Below, one piece after another: positions 10,635 through 19,493 of a stretch of 64,000 nucleotides of DNA; the first letter of the stretch is position 1, and the number at the start of each line of letters is the position of its first letter. Origin of the DNA: Neisseria dentiae (GTDB taxonomy: Bacteria; Pseudomonadota; Gammaproteobacteria; Burkholderiales; Neisseriaceae); assembly GCF_014055005.1 (NCBI RefSeq), contig NZ_CP059570.1:992001-1056000 (forward strand), read 5' to 3'. The position numbers and the translations under genes are program-made. Under the pieces are notes generated by a model. The model searched no databases and was not told the origin of the DNA. It saw only the letters and a list, made by a program, of their open reading frames with translations.

Positions 10635-11999
10635 TTAAAGCTGTTTGAGCAGGCGCGCCGGTTTGCCTTGTGCGCCGCCGGCGATGCCGCCTTCCAGCGT
10701 ATAGATTTCCCGCCCGCGCAAAAAGGTGTGGGTGATGCGGCAGCCGATTTCCCAACCTTCATAGGCGCTGATTTTGTTTTTATACAAGAGTTTGTCGGCA
10801 GTAACCGTGTAAGACTGATTGGGGTCTAAAATCACAATATCACCGTCTTTGCCCAAACTGAGTGCGCCTTTGTCTATCAAACCGAAACGGTTGGCGGGCC
10901 GGGTAGCCAATGCGTTCATCAGCGTAACGGGGCTGATGTTGCGCTGTTTCACAGCCGCATCAAACATGGCATCCACGCTGTTTTGGCAACCGCTGATGCC
11001 GCCCCAGGCTTTAAACGCGTTCGGATCGGCTTTCAAATCGGGCGTGCACGGCGAATGGTCGGAGCCGATGATGTCGAGCACACCTGCTTCCAGCAATTGC
11101 CACATTTTCTGCTGGTGCGCCCTGTCGCGTATCGGCGGCGAGCATTTGGCCTTGGCGCCGATGGCATCCAAATCTTCGGTGGCCAGCAATAAATAATGCG
11201 GGCAGCTTTCAAAGCTGGCATCCACCCCGCGCGCCTGCGCTTCCAACACGGCTTCGACGGCTTCGTGGCAGCTGCAATGGGCAATATGCACGCGGCAGCC
11301 GGTTTGTTCGGCAAAATAGAGCACGCGGCGGACAGCTTCGACTTCGGTGAAAATCGGCCTGCTGGCCACATAGTCCGACACCAGCGTTTTGCCTTCTGCT
11401 TTGGCTTTTCTGCCCAATTCGTCGGTGATTGCGGCATTTTCACAGTGCACCACCAGCAAATCTCCGGTTTCGGCCAGAATCTGCATACCGGTATAGAGTT
11501 CGTAGTCGTTCACATCTTTAAAATCGCCGGGCTTGTTGGAGCCGCAGGTGGCAACGAATGCTTTGAATGCCGCCACGCCGGCCTGCGACAGGGCTTTCAA
11601 ATCGTTGAGGTTGTGCGGCACCAGCCCGCCGAAAAACACATAGTCCACATAATTCTGATCTTTTGCGGCTTGGCGTTTGATTTCCAAGCTTGCCAAATCT
11701 ATGGTGGCCGGCAGGGTATTGAGCGGCATTTCCACATAGGAAGTCGTGCCGCCCGCCGCCATCGCCTGCGTGCCGGTGGCGTAGCCTTCCCATTCGGTCC
11801 GGCCCGGCTCGGAAATATGCATGTGCACATCGACCATACCGGGCAACACATAACAGTGGCGGGCATCGACGGTTTTTGCGGCGCCGCCCTCAAGCCTGGG
11901 CGCAATGGCGGCGATTTTTCCGTCTTTCACCGCGATATCGCCGTGCAGCATTTGCTCCGGCAAAACCAACAAGCCGTTTTTAATCAATAAATCATACAT
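10635..11999 (-). CDS. allB: Allantoinase
   Basis: The protein has 454 residues with strong similarity to E. coli AllB throughout. Metal ligands H59 and H61 lie in VDVHMHISEPGR, the carboxylated lysine K146 in FKAFVATCG, and later motifs are VVHCENA, CSPPIRD and SDHSPC. The ATCG and EPGRTEWEGY signatures are those of allantoinase rather than hydantoinase or dihydroorotase. It opens the hydantoin ring of allantoin to give allantoate in the cytoplasm. It lies between the carbamate kinase gene and a YfcC-type transporter gene, in one direction. Confidence 0.93.
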   Translation of the reverse strand: MYDLLIKNGLLVLPEQMLHGDIAVKDGKIAAIAPRLEGGAAKTVDARHCYVLPGMVDVHMHISEPGRTEWEGYATGTQAMAAGGTTSYVEMPLNTLPATIDLASLEIKRQAAKDQNYVDYVFFGGLVPHNLNDLKALSQAGVAAFKAFVATCGSNKPGDFKDVNDYELYTGMQILAETGDLLVVHCENAAITDELGRKAKAEGKTLVSDYVASRPIFTEVEAVRRVLYFAEQTGCRVHIAHCSCHEAVEAVLEAQARGVDASFESCPHYLLLATEDLDAIGAKAKCSPPIRDRAHQQKMWQLLEAGVLDIIGSDHSPCTPDLKADPNAFKAWGGISGCQNSVDAMFDAAVKQRNISPVTLMNALATRPANRFGLIDKGALSLGKDGDIVILDPNQSYTVTADKLLYKNKISAYEGWEIGCRITHTFLRGREIYTLEGGIAGGAQGKPARLLKQL

Positions 12000-12073
12000 T
12001 TCGATCTCCTTTTTTTCAGACGGCCCGATATTGCTTCAAGGCCGTCTGAAAACTCGATTGTCGGGTCAAAAAC

Positions 12074-13501
12074 CTACATCGCACCAATACCGGCAGACTG
12101 CATGAAATAGAGTGCAACGCTGGCAAGCAGGCCGAGTATCAGCATCAGCGGGGCATAGAAGCGCAGCCATTTGCCGTATTCCACCTTGGCAATCACCAGA
12201 GTGGCCACAAAGAAACCTGAAGTGGGGAAGAAAATATCGGTAAGCTGCCCGCCCCATGCGTTGGCCGACACCACCGCCTGTTGCGAAATATCAAGCAAAC
12301 TGGCCAAGGGCGAAATAATCGGCATAGTCAGCACGGTTAATGCGGTGGCCCCGGGAATCAGAAAGTTAAACAGCGACTGCTCCCAGAAAATCGCAATAGC
12401 GGTAAGCTCAGGCGGCACCGAACGCATCATGCTTTCGAGCCAAAACACCAAAGTATCGGTAATCACGCCTTTATCCATCACCACGGCAATGGCCGAGGCC
12501 ACACCGCACAACAGCGCCGCCACCATCATATCGCGCATACCCGCATTCACATCATCGCAAATCTGCTGTGCCGACTTGCCGGCAACGGCGGCCGCGGCGA
12601 TGCCGATAAAGAGAAACAACCCGCCGATGGCCTCGAAACCCAAATTGTTTTTCAAAATCATGGCAATGGCAATCGGAAACAGCACCATACAGGTAATACC
12701 GGCATATTTCTGCCTTGCGCTGAACACCATCTCGCCTTTTTCAGCCTCTTCTTCCGCTATCGCGGCGCGGATGGCGCGGTCGCTTTCATAAGTGAGGCTC
12801 GACTCGGGGTTGCGCTTCACTTTAACGGCATAACGCATCACATACAGAATGGCAATCAGCACCACGCATACCAACACCACCGCACGGAAAGCCGAGCCGG
12901 AGAAAATCGGCAATTGGGCGATTTGCTGCCCCACCCCGACAGAGCCGGGAATGGTCAGGCCGAAAGTGAAGCCCATGCACGGCCCCAAGAGCGCCACCGC
13001 CGTTGCAGTCATGCCGTCATACCCCAAGCGGTAAAACAGCGGCAGCAACACCGGCAGATAAGCCAACGACAGCTCAGGCACGCCGATAAACGCAGCCAAA
13101 CCGGCAAAAATAGTGATCAAAATCGGAATCACCAGAATATCTTTGTTGCCCACGGCACGGCTCAGTTTCTGCACACCCATGTCAATCAGGCCGGCGCGTT
13201 TGATCAAACCCATGCAGCCGCCCACCATAAATGTGAGAAACACGATGCCTGCCGCCCGCTTCAAACCGTCGGGAATGGCCGTTACCAAATCCATAAACCC
13301 CACAGGATGCTGTTCGATTTGGTGATAGGTTCCCGCCACCACCAAGTTTTGCACACCGTGGGAAGTTTCGATGGTCTGCCGTTCATACTCGCCCGCCGGA
13401 ACAATATAGGTCAGCGCGGCAACCACTAAAATAAACACCGCCAATACGATATAAATATCGGGCATTTTGAAAGATTTTTTCGGTTTTTGCGTATCCATCA
13501 C
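12074..13501 (-). CDS. YfcC/ArcD-type anaerobic carboxylate or amino-acid transporter (PF03606)
   Basis: The protein has 475 residues with about 12 hydrophobic segments and belongs to the YfcC family of the DcuC-related superfamily. Motifs seen are YIVPAGEYER near the N-terminus, TFMVGGCMGLIKRAG and a C-terminal SLLDISQQAVVSANAWGG followed by DIFFPTSGFF. Members are annotated as C4-dicarboxylate, arginine/ornithine or short-chain fatty acid carriers. Its place in the allantoin cluster suggests uptake of a ureide or export of an end product such as oxamate, but that is only inferred. An inverted DUS pair lies on each side. Confidence 0.82.
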   Translation of the reverse strand: MMDTQKPKKSFKMPDIYIVLAVFILVVAALTYIVPAGEYERQTIETSHGVQNLVVAGTYHQIEQHPVGFMDLVTAIPDGLKRAAGIVFLTFMVGGCMGLIKRAGLIDMGVQKLSRAVGNKDILVIPILITIFAGLAAFIGVPELSLAYLPVLLPLFYRLGYDGMTATAVALLGPCMGFTFGLTIPGSVGVGQQIAQLPIFSGSAFRAVVLVCVVLIAILYVMRYAVKVKRNPESSLTYESDRAIRAAIAEEEAEKGEMVFSARQKYAGITCMVLFPIAIAMILKNNLGFEAIGGLFLFIGIAAAAVAGKSAQQICDDVNAGMRDMMVAALLCGVASAIAVVMDKGVITDTLVFWLESMMRSVPPELTAIAIFWEQSLFNFLIPGATALTVLTMPIISPLASLLDISQQAVVSANAWGGQLTDIFFPTSGFFVATLVIAKVEYGKWLRFYAPLMLILGLLASVALYFMQSAGIGAM

Positions 13502-13618
13502 ACAACTCCTCCAATCTTATAGAAAAGACAGCACGCTTCTCGGGCTGCCCCGATCCGGTGTTTGGGTATCCGGTTTTCAGACGGCCTTCCGCCGGCATTC
13601 AGGCCGTCTGAAAAGCCT

Positions 13619-14647
13619 TTAATCCACGCCCACAACCGCGCTCAAGAGTGCCATCCGCACCGCCACCGAGAAACCGATTGCGCGGAAATACAACTGGTGT
13701 TCGGTGTTGTCGATGCTGAAATCAAATTCACCCGGGTTGCGCGGCAAAGAATGGTGCACGCCGACTACCTTGCCGCTTTTCGCTTTGATACGCTGCAACA
13801 TATCGAGCGAAATATAATAATTCATCATTTTCTTCATGAAGTCTTCGCGGTTGGGGTCGTCTTTTTTCACCGAACAGCCCGGCAGATAAATCAAATCCAC
13901 CGCATTTTCCGCATAAAGCTCTTCGTTTTGCTTTTCGGTTAAGTCGAAATGCTCCTCGAAATGCGCCCCCATCGCTTTGAGTTTGTTGCGCACCACTTCG
14001 GGCGTGCGCAATTCGCTGGTGCCGGTGTAGATAATCTTGGCTCCCATCGAAGCCAGCGCCAGCGCAAACGATTGGCCGGAACGCGCGCGCGAAAGATCGG
14101 GGGTGGCAATGGCAACCGTGGCATTGCTCAAATCGCCGAACGCGCGCCAGCAGGTGTAGCAGTCGAGCAAACCCTGCGTCGGGTGGGTAACGTGGCCGTA
14201 GCCGCCCGAAATCACCGGCGAAACATAGCCGCCCAACTCGTCTAATGCGCCTAAGGCTTCTTTATCGTCGGGGTGGCGCATCACAATCACATCGGCGTAT
14301 TCCGACGTTACCCGCAGCGTGTCGTAGAGACTTTCGTTTTTCGCCACGGCGGCATTGTGCTGCGGGTCGGATTCGGTAATCACGCCGCCGCCCAAGCGCA
14401 GCATGGCGTCTTCGTGGCTGCAACGGGTGCGGGTGGAAGGTTGGAAAAACAGGGTATAGAGCACCTTGCCCTTCAGCAGGTTAAGCCCCGTGCGCAAAAA
14501 CGGCTCCATCATTTCGGCCGCTTTAAACAGCGACAGAATTTCTTCGCGCTTGAAGTCATCTAAAAACGTGATGTTTTTACCGCGCATATTGGTTGCGGCA
14601 AGAGCCTCCCGAATATCCAGGGTTTTGAAATCTTTATTTAAAGCCAT
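13619..14647 (-). CDS. ATCase/OTCase-family carbamoyltransferase of the allantoin cluster
   Basis: The protein has 342 residues. Carbamoyl-phosphate loop S71-T-R-T-R75 (FFQPSTRTR), a lysine in AVAKNES (K103) matching the ATCase 80s-loop lysine, VMRHP, and HPTQ at 155-158 are all intact. HPTQ resembles ATCase rather than the HPCQ of OTCase. The amino-acid-binding region instead reads VGVHHSLPRNPGEFDF, unlike the pyrimidine-pathway LHPLPR. Together with the flanking allB, allE and carbamate kinase this suggests a catabolic transcarbamylase (oxalurate to oxamate, or a related ureide). The specific substrate is inferred; a plain ATCase paralogue cannot be excluded. Confidence 0.78.
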   Translation of the reverse strand: MALNKDFKTLDIREALAATNMRGKNITFLDDFKREEILSLFKAAEMMEPFLRTGLNLLKGKVLYTLFFQPSTRTRCSHEDAMLRLGGGVITESDPQHNAAVAKNESLYDTLRVTSEYADVIVMRHPDDKEALGALDELGGYVSPVISGGYGHVTHPTQGLLDCYTCWRAFGDLSNATVAIATPDLSRARSGQSFALALASMGAKIIYTGTSELRTPEVVRNKLKAMGAHFEEHFDLTEKQNEELYAENAVDLIYLPGCSVKKDDPNREDFMKKMMNYYISLDMLQRIKAKSGKVVGVHHSLPRNPGEFDFSIDNTEHQLYFRAIGFSVAVRMALLSAVVGVD

Positions 14648-14710
14648 GATAAACGCTCCTTTAGGTTGGCGGCCGTCTGAAAGTTTTTACAAACGGCCTT
14701 GCTGTCTGTT

Positions 14711-15487
14711 TCAAATTTCCACATCGCGGTGGCAGTCTTTTGAGTAGATATAGGTAAACGGGCCGCGTCCGGCGGCATAAGATGCCTGCTTGCAATAAGG
14801 GCCGAACCAGATAAAGTCCTCCTCTTTAATCAGATACCAATTTTCATCAAGCAGATAACAGCCCTGTCCTTCATAAACATAAGCGCCGTGCTCCTGCACA
14901 TGGGTTTCGATGATGTTGTGGCTGGCACCCGGGTCGAAACTCAAAATGTGCATGTTCATATCGAAATTCTGCTCGACCGGCAGCAGGTCTTTGATGTGCA
15001 CATTGGCCATGCCGTCGTAGTCGGCCCATTCCATCTCATGCACGTTGCCGAACACCGTATAAGGCTTCAGCCCTACCGGGTGTTCGACGTAGCGCTGTTT
15101 GTAGAGCAAAATGCGGCCCGCCTGATGATTGATGTTTTCAAAACCGATGCCTGCACCGGGCGGCGCGTAGGCATAACCGCCCTGCTTCAGCGCGCGGCTT
15201 TCGCCGCCAACCGTTACCTTCAGCTCGGCCTCGCCGTCGAGCAGGTAAATAAAGGCCTCTTCATGCGGCTTGGCGCCGTAGGCCAGTGTGGTTTTCGCAT
15301 TTGCCCCCAATTGGCCGATTAACTGGACGAAACTCGCACCCATTTTCGGCGTGGCCAAAATTGTCATCTGGCAGTCTTCGATTCCCGGAATCACATTGAT
15401 TACCCGACCCTGCGGTGTAATCACCGCATAATTTCCGTGTTTGACTACCGAACGGTTTTGTAAAATATCTTGTGGATAACCCGGCAT
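14711..15487 (-). CDS. allE: (S)-ureidoglycine aminohydrolase
   Basis: The protein has 258 residues and a duplicated cupin fold, as in AllE (YlbA). Motifs are the first cupin KPHEEAFIYLLDGEAEL and the second metal-binding cupin ETHVQEHGAYVYEGQG; the Mn-ligand pattern HxxxH...E is present in the second. The enzyme converts (S)-ureidoglycine to ureidoglycolate and ammonia. It is the first gene of the minus-strand cluster allE, carbamoyltransferase, yfcC-like, allB, carbamate kinase. The start has a clear ribosome site (AGGAGAACGAAA then ATG). Confidence 0.92.
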   Translation of the reverse strand: MPGYPQDILQNRSVVKHGNYAVITPQGRVINVIPGIEDCQMTILATPKMGASFVQLIGQLGANAKTTLAYGAKPHEEAFIYLLDGEAELKVTVGGESRALKQGGYAYAPPGAGIGFENINHQAGRILLYKQRYVEHPVGLKPYTVFGNVHEMEWADYDGMANVHIKDLLPVEQNFDMNMHILSFDPGASHNIIETHVQEHGAYVYEGQGCYLLDENWYLIKEEDFIWFGPYCKQASYAAGRGPFTYIYSKDCHRDVEI

Positions 15488-15512
15488 TTTCGTTCTCCTG
15501 ACTCATAACAAA

Positions 15513-15535
15513 CGGCAATCACATGATTGTTGCCG
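15513..15535. promoter_or_regulatory. Nested palindrome just upstream of allE (candidate operator)
   Basis: Outer arms CGGCAA and TTGCCG enclose inner arms CAATCA and TGATTG separated by 2 nt. The site begins 26 nt upstream of the allE ATG, just above the Shine-Dalgarno, where a repressor or activator of the operon could bind. No copy was noticed upstream of the NCS1 permease gene. Confidence 0.4.
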
Positions 15536-15635
15536 CCAATATAGCCCCCTGCTTCCCCGCAGGCTTCAGTTTGCCGTGACAAACCACTGTCTTTGCGCGC
15601 CAAACCCAATCAAACCAAATAAAAGCAGCAAAGCC

Positions 15636-15700
15636 GAGACCTTTGCAAAATTAAAAATCATCACAAAAGTTTATTCCCCGTCATTCCCGCACACGCAAAA
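15636..15700. repeat. Truncated GAGACCTTTGCAAAA repeat with half dRS3
   Basis: The left end GAGACCTTTGCAAAATT is followed by a CGTCATTCCCGC fragment, half of a dRS3 unit, and then runs into a DUS; the expected right end is missing. It occupies the 301-bp gap between allE and the asparaginase gene. Confidence 0.6.
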
Positions 15701-15759
15701 AGGCCGTCTGAAAACAGACGCACCGCCATGCGGATACCTGTTTTCAGACGGCCTTTTAA
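15698..15759 (-). terminator. Inverted DUS terminator after the asparaginase gene
   Basis: AAAAAGGCCGTCTGAAAACAG and its complement enclose a roughly 20-nt loop, ending 30 bp downstream of the asparaginase stop codon on the minus strand. Confidence 0.75.
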
Positions 15760-15788
15760 GGCAGCCTTATCTCAAGATATTGATTAAA

Positions 15789-16781
15789 CTACACCAGCCC
15801 CAAACCAACCAGTTCCTGCTGCAAGCGTTCGGCCTGCCAGCCGCCGCTCACCGCCAGCGTCAGTAAAACGGCGGCGGTTTCCAAATTGGCTTTGCCGCCG
15901 TTCACCACGCCCGCTTGGCGCAGCGCGCTGCCCTGCGCATATACGGCGGCGGCGTTGCCTTGCTGCACTTGGCTGATGTTGAGCAGCAGGCCGCCTTTGG
16001 CGGTGAACTGCCGCACGACTTCGATAAAACCGGCATCTGCGGGCGCGTTGCCGTGGCCGTAGCTTTGCAGCACCACGGCATCTGCACCGCTGCTGCCGAG
16101 GCCGTTTGCAAAGGCTTGTGCGGCAAAACCGGGAATCAGGGTGGTGCAAACCACTTTGGCCTGCGCGCTCAACGGGCGCACCTGCAAAGCCTGTGCTGTT
16201 TTTTCAGACGGCCTGATGCGCACGTTGTGCCAATTTTGTTCGGGCGACCATTCCGCCAACACGCCGAAATGCGGGTTGCCGAAACCCGCCGCACTTTCGG
16301 TGCTGATTTTGCTGCTGCCCACGGCGGGGAACAGTTTGCCGTTGAAGGCAATCACGGTTTCGCGCAAATCCAGCTCGAAAGCGGCCACGGCGGTGGCGAG
16401 GTTCAGCGGTGCATCACTGTTTTCGGCATCGTAAGGCCATTGCGATCCGGTCAGCACCACGGGTTTGTCCAAACCCTGCAAGGCGAGTGCGAACAGGTTA
16501 GCCGCATAGGCCAGCGTGTCGGTGCCGTGCAGCACCAGCACGCCGTCGTATTGCGGGATTTTTTCTGCCGCAAGTTGCAGCCAGCCTTGCCAATCGGCAA
16601 GCGTAACCGCCGAAGAGTCGATTAACGGATCGCATAAGTGCCAGTCGAAACGGAAGCGGTCGGCAAACGGCACCAACGCTTTGCCGGCCAGCGCGGTATC
16701 GGGGCGCAGGCCTTGCTCGCTTTGGCTCATGCCGATGGTGCCGCCGGTGTAGAGCACGAAAATGGATTTTAAATTCTGCAT
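15789..16781 (-). CDS. ansA: L-asparaginase (cytoplasmic type)
   Basis: The protein has 330 residues when started at ATG 16781, which has AGGAAA 7 nt upstream. The longer in-frame extension to 16946 merely translates DUS DNA and is rejected. Both asparaginase Thr motifs are present: LYTGGTIGM near the N-terminus and VLHGTDTLAYAA. No signal peptide is seen, so it should act in the cytoplasm, releasing ammonia from asparagine. A DUS lies inside the coding region near 16204. It follows iscX on the same strand. Confidence 0.9.
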   Translation of the reverse strand: MQNLKSIFVLYTGGTIGMSQSEQGLRPDTALAGKALVPFADRFRFDWHLCDPLIDSSAVTLADWQGWLQLAAEKIPQYDGVLVLHGTDTLAYAANLFALALQGLDKPVVLTGSQWPYDAENSDAPLNLATAVAAFELDLRETVIAFNGKLFPAVGSSKISTESAAGFGNPHFGVLAEWSPEQNWHNVRIRPSEKTAQALQVRPLSAQAKVVCTTLIPGFAAQAFANGLGSSGADAVVLQSYGHGNAPADAGFIEVVRQFTAKGGLLLNISQVQQGNAAAVYAQGSALRQAGVVNGGKANLETAAVLLTLAVSGGWQAERLQQELVGLGLV

Positions 16782-16892
16782 ATGTTTTCCTGTTTGTCCG
16801 GTGCCGGAACGGCCGGCCATAGTCGGCTGAAAATTTTGGCCGGCAAACGTTCCCCAGACCGGTTGTTTTTTCAAAATTTTGCATCGAAACGG

Positions 16893-16934
16893 TGCAGGCC
16901 GTCTGAAAAAGCATTTCTGCGTTTCAGACGGCCC
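16893..16934 (-). terminator. Inverted DUS hairpin after iscX
   Basis: GCAGGCCGTCTGAAA and TTTCAGACGGCC pair across about 12 nt directly downstream of the iscX stop codon on the minus strand. Confidence 0.75.
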
Positions 16935-16942
16935 CGATAAAA

Positions 16943-17137
16943 TCATTCGGCCTCATTTATCCACGCCTGCTGCACGGCTTCGAGGATTTTTTCGCCGCTG
17001 CGCGCGGGGTCGTCGTCGAAATCGGGCAGGTTGAGAATCAACTCGCGCAATTGGGTGAAACGTATGGTTTTCGGGTCGATGTCGGGATGGTTGTCGTAGA
17101 GTTCTTCGGCTATGCGTTGGGTGTCGGTCCATTTCAT
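16943..17137 (-). CDS. iscX: Fe-S cluster assembly protein IscX
   Basis: This small acidic protein of 64 residues matches IscX (YfhJ) along its full length: MKWTDTQRIAEELYDNHPDI, then FTQLRELILNLPDFDDDP and a C-terminal AWINEAE. IscX binds the desulfurase IscS and modulates iron-sulfur cluster assembly. In many bacteria it ends the isc operon, but here no isc gene is near; it stands alone upstream of the asparaginase gene. Confidence 0.92.
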   Translation of the reverse strand: MKWTDTQRIAEELYDNHPDIDPKTIRFTQLRELILNLPDFDDDPARSGEKILEAVQQAWINEAE

Positions 17138-17421
17138 CTTGTTTGTTCCTTTTTATCGTTAACCTGCGCGGCCGTCTGAAAACGGCGTTAAGCTGTATTT
17201 TATACACACCTGCAACCGTTTGCCTGATTTTTTGGCCAGAATAAAGTTACCTGCCTTACCGTTTCCACAACCGCAGCCAATTCTTACACAAACCTTACCC
17301 AATCTGTGCCTCCGCACCCTAGACGGCTGCACACTTTCGTTTTAGTATAATTGCACAATACCATGATAAATAATAAAAACACAGGCTTGAGAGGAAGTTT
17401 TGCAAACCGAGGAGAAGCCCG

Positions 17422-19341
17422 ATGCTGGCCAAACAAGTCCGCCATATCAATGATGTGCTCAATTATGTGTACGGCACCGAACCGCTGCGGCTTTCGGGTG
17501 TCGACACCTGTATCGCCGAATCGTGGCGCCGCTGCGTGCACCGCCACGGGTTGAACCCCGAAGAAATGAAAGAAGCGCTGATTCTGCCCGACAGCCGTTT
17601 GCGCGAGCATCAGGAAGCCATCGGCGATTTTACCGACATCGCCCGTTACGGCCTGCAAGCGCTGTGGAAACAAATCCGCGATATGGGTTATGTGGTGCTG
17701 GTGGCCGATGCCGACGGCGTGGTGGTCGACTCGCTGAGCAGCGACAGCGGCCGCTTGGCCTGGAAGCAGGCCGGCCTGTATTTGGGCGCACTCTGGCACG
17801 AACGGCAAAACGGCACCAGCGCGGTGGGCATGGTATTGGAAACCGGCGAACCTGCCGTGGTGCACCGCAACGACCATTTCGATGCCACCCATATCGGTTT
17901 GAGCTGCACCGCAGCACCCGTGTTCGACTCTCAAAACCGCCTGCGCGCCGTGCTGGATGTGTCGGCACTCACCCCCGTGGCCGCCAAGCAGAGCCAATAT
18001 TGGGTGTTGCAGTTGGTGAAACACTTTGCCGCACTGATTGAAACCGCCGCCTTTATCCGCAACCACAAGCAAGATTGGCTGATACGCCTCGGCCATGCCG
18101 CCGAGTTTCTCGACGTTACCCCCGAATACCTGCTGGCGGTGAACGACGAAGGCAATATCACCGGCGCCAACCACGCCTTCCACCAATGGTTTGCCCGCCA
18201 CGCCGGCAAATCCGGACAAACATTAATCGGCAACGGTTTCGAGCGGCTGTTCGGCCAAAGCCTGCCCGAACTGTGCGGCATTCAAAACCGGCGCCCCACC
18301 CTCTGCTTCGACGGACTCACCCTGTTTGTGGGCATCACCCCGCCGCCGCGCAAACCTGCCGCCCCATCCCGCAACAGCACGCCCCTGCCGCCCGAATTGG
18401 CCAAACTGTGCAGCCCCGACAGCCGTTTCAACCAAACCCTGCAACGTGTGGCCGGCTTGGCCGACACCCAAGTGCCGGTGCTGATTAACGGCGAAACCGG
18501 TTCCGGCAAAGAGCTGCTCGCACGCGCCATCCATCTTTCCGGCAACCGTGCCGACAAGCCCTTTATCGCCGTCAATTGCGCCGCCATCCCCGAAAACCTG
18601 ATAGAAAGCGAACTCTACGGCTACGCGCCCGGCAGCTTTTCCGGCGCCGACCGCAAAGGCAAAACCGGCCTGATTCAGGCTGCCGACGGCGGCACGCTGT
18701 TTCTCGACGAAATCGGCGATATGCCGCTTTACCTGCAATCCCGCCTGCTGCGGGTGTTGTCGGAACGCGAAGTGATGCCCGTAGGTTCGATTCACGCGGT
18801 AAAAGTCGATATCCGCATCATCGCCGCCACCCACCACGATTTGCAGGCAAACATCGCCGCCGGAAAATTCCGCGAAGATCTCTATTACCGCCTCAACGGC
18901 CTCAACGTGGTGCTGCCCAGCCTGCGCGAGCGCGACGATTTCGACTACGCCCTGCAAACGGTGTTGCGGCACGTTGCCCGCAATAACGGCCTGACGCCCA
19001 AACCGGTGTCGGCCGAAGCCATGAACGTTATGCGCCGCCACCGCTGGCCGGGTAATATCCGCCAACTGGCCAACGCCTTGGAAGTAGCCCTGCACAGCGC
19101 CAAAGGCGCGCAGATTCAGCCCGAAGACCTGCCCGACTATCTCTATGCGCAGAACAGGCCGTCTGAAAACCCGTCGGCACTAACCGAACAAACGCAAAAC
19201 AGCAAAGCCATATTGCAAGACCCCCCATCGCTGCAAAACGCCTTGCAAGCCGCCGGTGGCTGCGTGTCGCGCCTCGCCCGCGATTTAGGCGTGAGCAGGA
19301 TGACCGTTTACCGCTATTTGAAAAAAAGTTGCCCTAGATAA
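17422..19341 (+). CDS. Sigma-54-dependent Fis-family transcriptional regulator (AcoR-like)
   Basis: The protein has 639 residues. A GAF-like sensor lies at about 60-200 and a PAS-like segment at about 220-300. An AAA+ domain has Walker A GETGSGKE (357-364) and Walker B TLFLDEIGD (425-433), followed by a Fis-type HTH (SRLARDLGVSRMTVYRYLKK) at the end. The sigma-54-contacting loop reads GSFSGA at 404-409 instead of the canonical GAFTGA, so sigma-54 coupling may be altered. The neighbours offer no obvious target: iscX and ansA diverge and IS debris follows. A DUS lies in the linker before the HTH. A -10-like TATAAT lies at 17346-17351. Confidence 0.85.
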   Translation: MLAKQVRHINDVLNYVYGTEPLRLSGVDTCIAESWRRCVHRHGLNPEEMKEALILPDSRLREHQEAIGDFTDIARYGLQALWKQIRDMGYVVLVADADGVVVDSLSSDSGRLAWKQAGLYLGALWHERQNGTSAVGMVLETGEPAVVHRNDHFDATHIGLSCTAAPVFDSQNRLRAVLDVSALTPVAAKQSQYWVLQLVKHFAALIETAAFIRNHKQDWLIRLGHAAEFLDVTPEYLLAVNDEGNITGANHAFHQWFARHAGKSGQTLIGNGFERLFGQSLPELCGIQNRRPTLCFDGLTLFVGITPPPRKPAAPSRNSTPLPPELAKLCSPDSRFNQTLQRVAGLADTQVPVLINGETGSGKELLARAIHLSGNRADKPFIAVNCAAIPENLIESELYGYAPGSFSGADRKGKTGLIQAADGGTLFLDEIGDMPLYLQSRLLRVLSEREVMPVGSIHAVKVDIRIIAATHHDLQANIAAGKFREDLYYRLNGLNVVLPSLRERDDFDYALQTVLRHVARNNGLTPKPVSAEAMNVMRRHRWPGNIRQLANALEVALHSAKGAQIQPEDLPDYLYAQNRPSENPSALTEQTQNSKAILQDPPSLQNALQAAGGCVSRLARDLGVSRMTVYRYLKKSCPR

Positions 19342-19493
19342 CCAAGCTAAAACCTTTCTTACCAATTGTTTTAAAACAAGTTAATTGAGACTTTATTTTA
19401 CTATGGTTAAAAGCACCATTCACACTCATTTACCCGTTAGTGCAACAAGGCATTTGAACGAAACAGATGCTCATCCTTTCGAGAGAAAAAGAT

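Noticed and set aside
16782..16946. N-terminal extension of the asparaginase to a start at 16946
   Set aside because: The added residues translate a DUS hairpin, while ATG 16781 has AGGAAA at the right distance and starts at the conserved asparaginase N-terminus.
17284..18219. 311-codon minus-strand ORF antisense to the sigma-54-type regulator
   Set aside because: No recognisable domain, and it overlaps the GAF region of a well-formed regulator gene on the plus strand.
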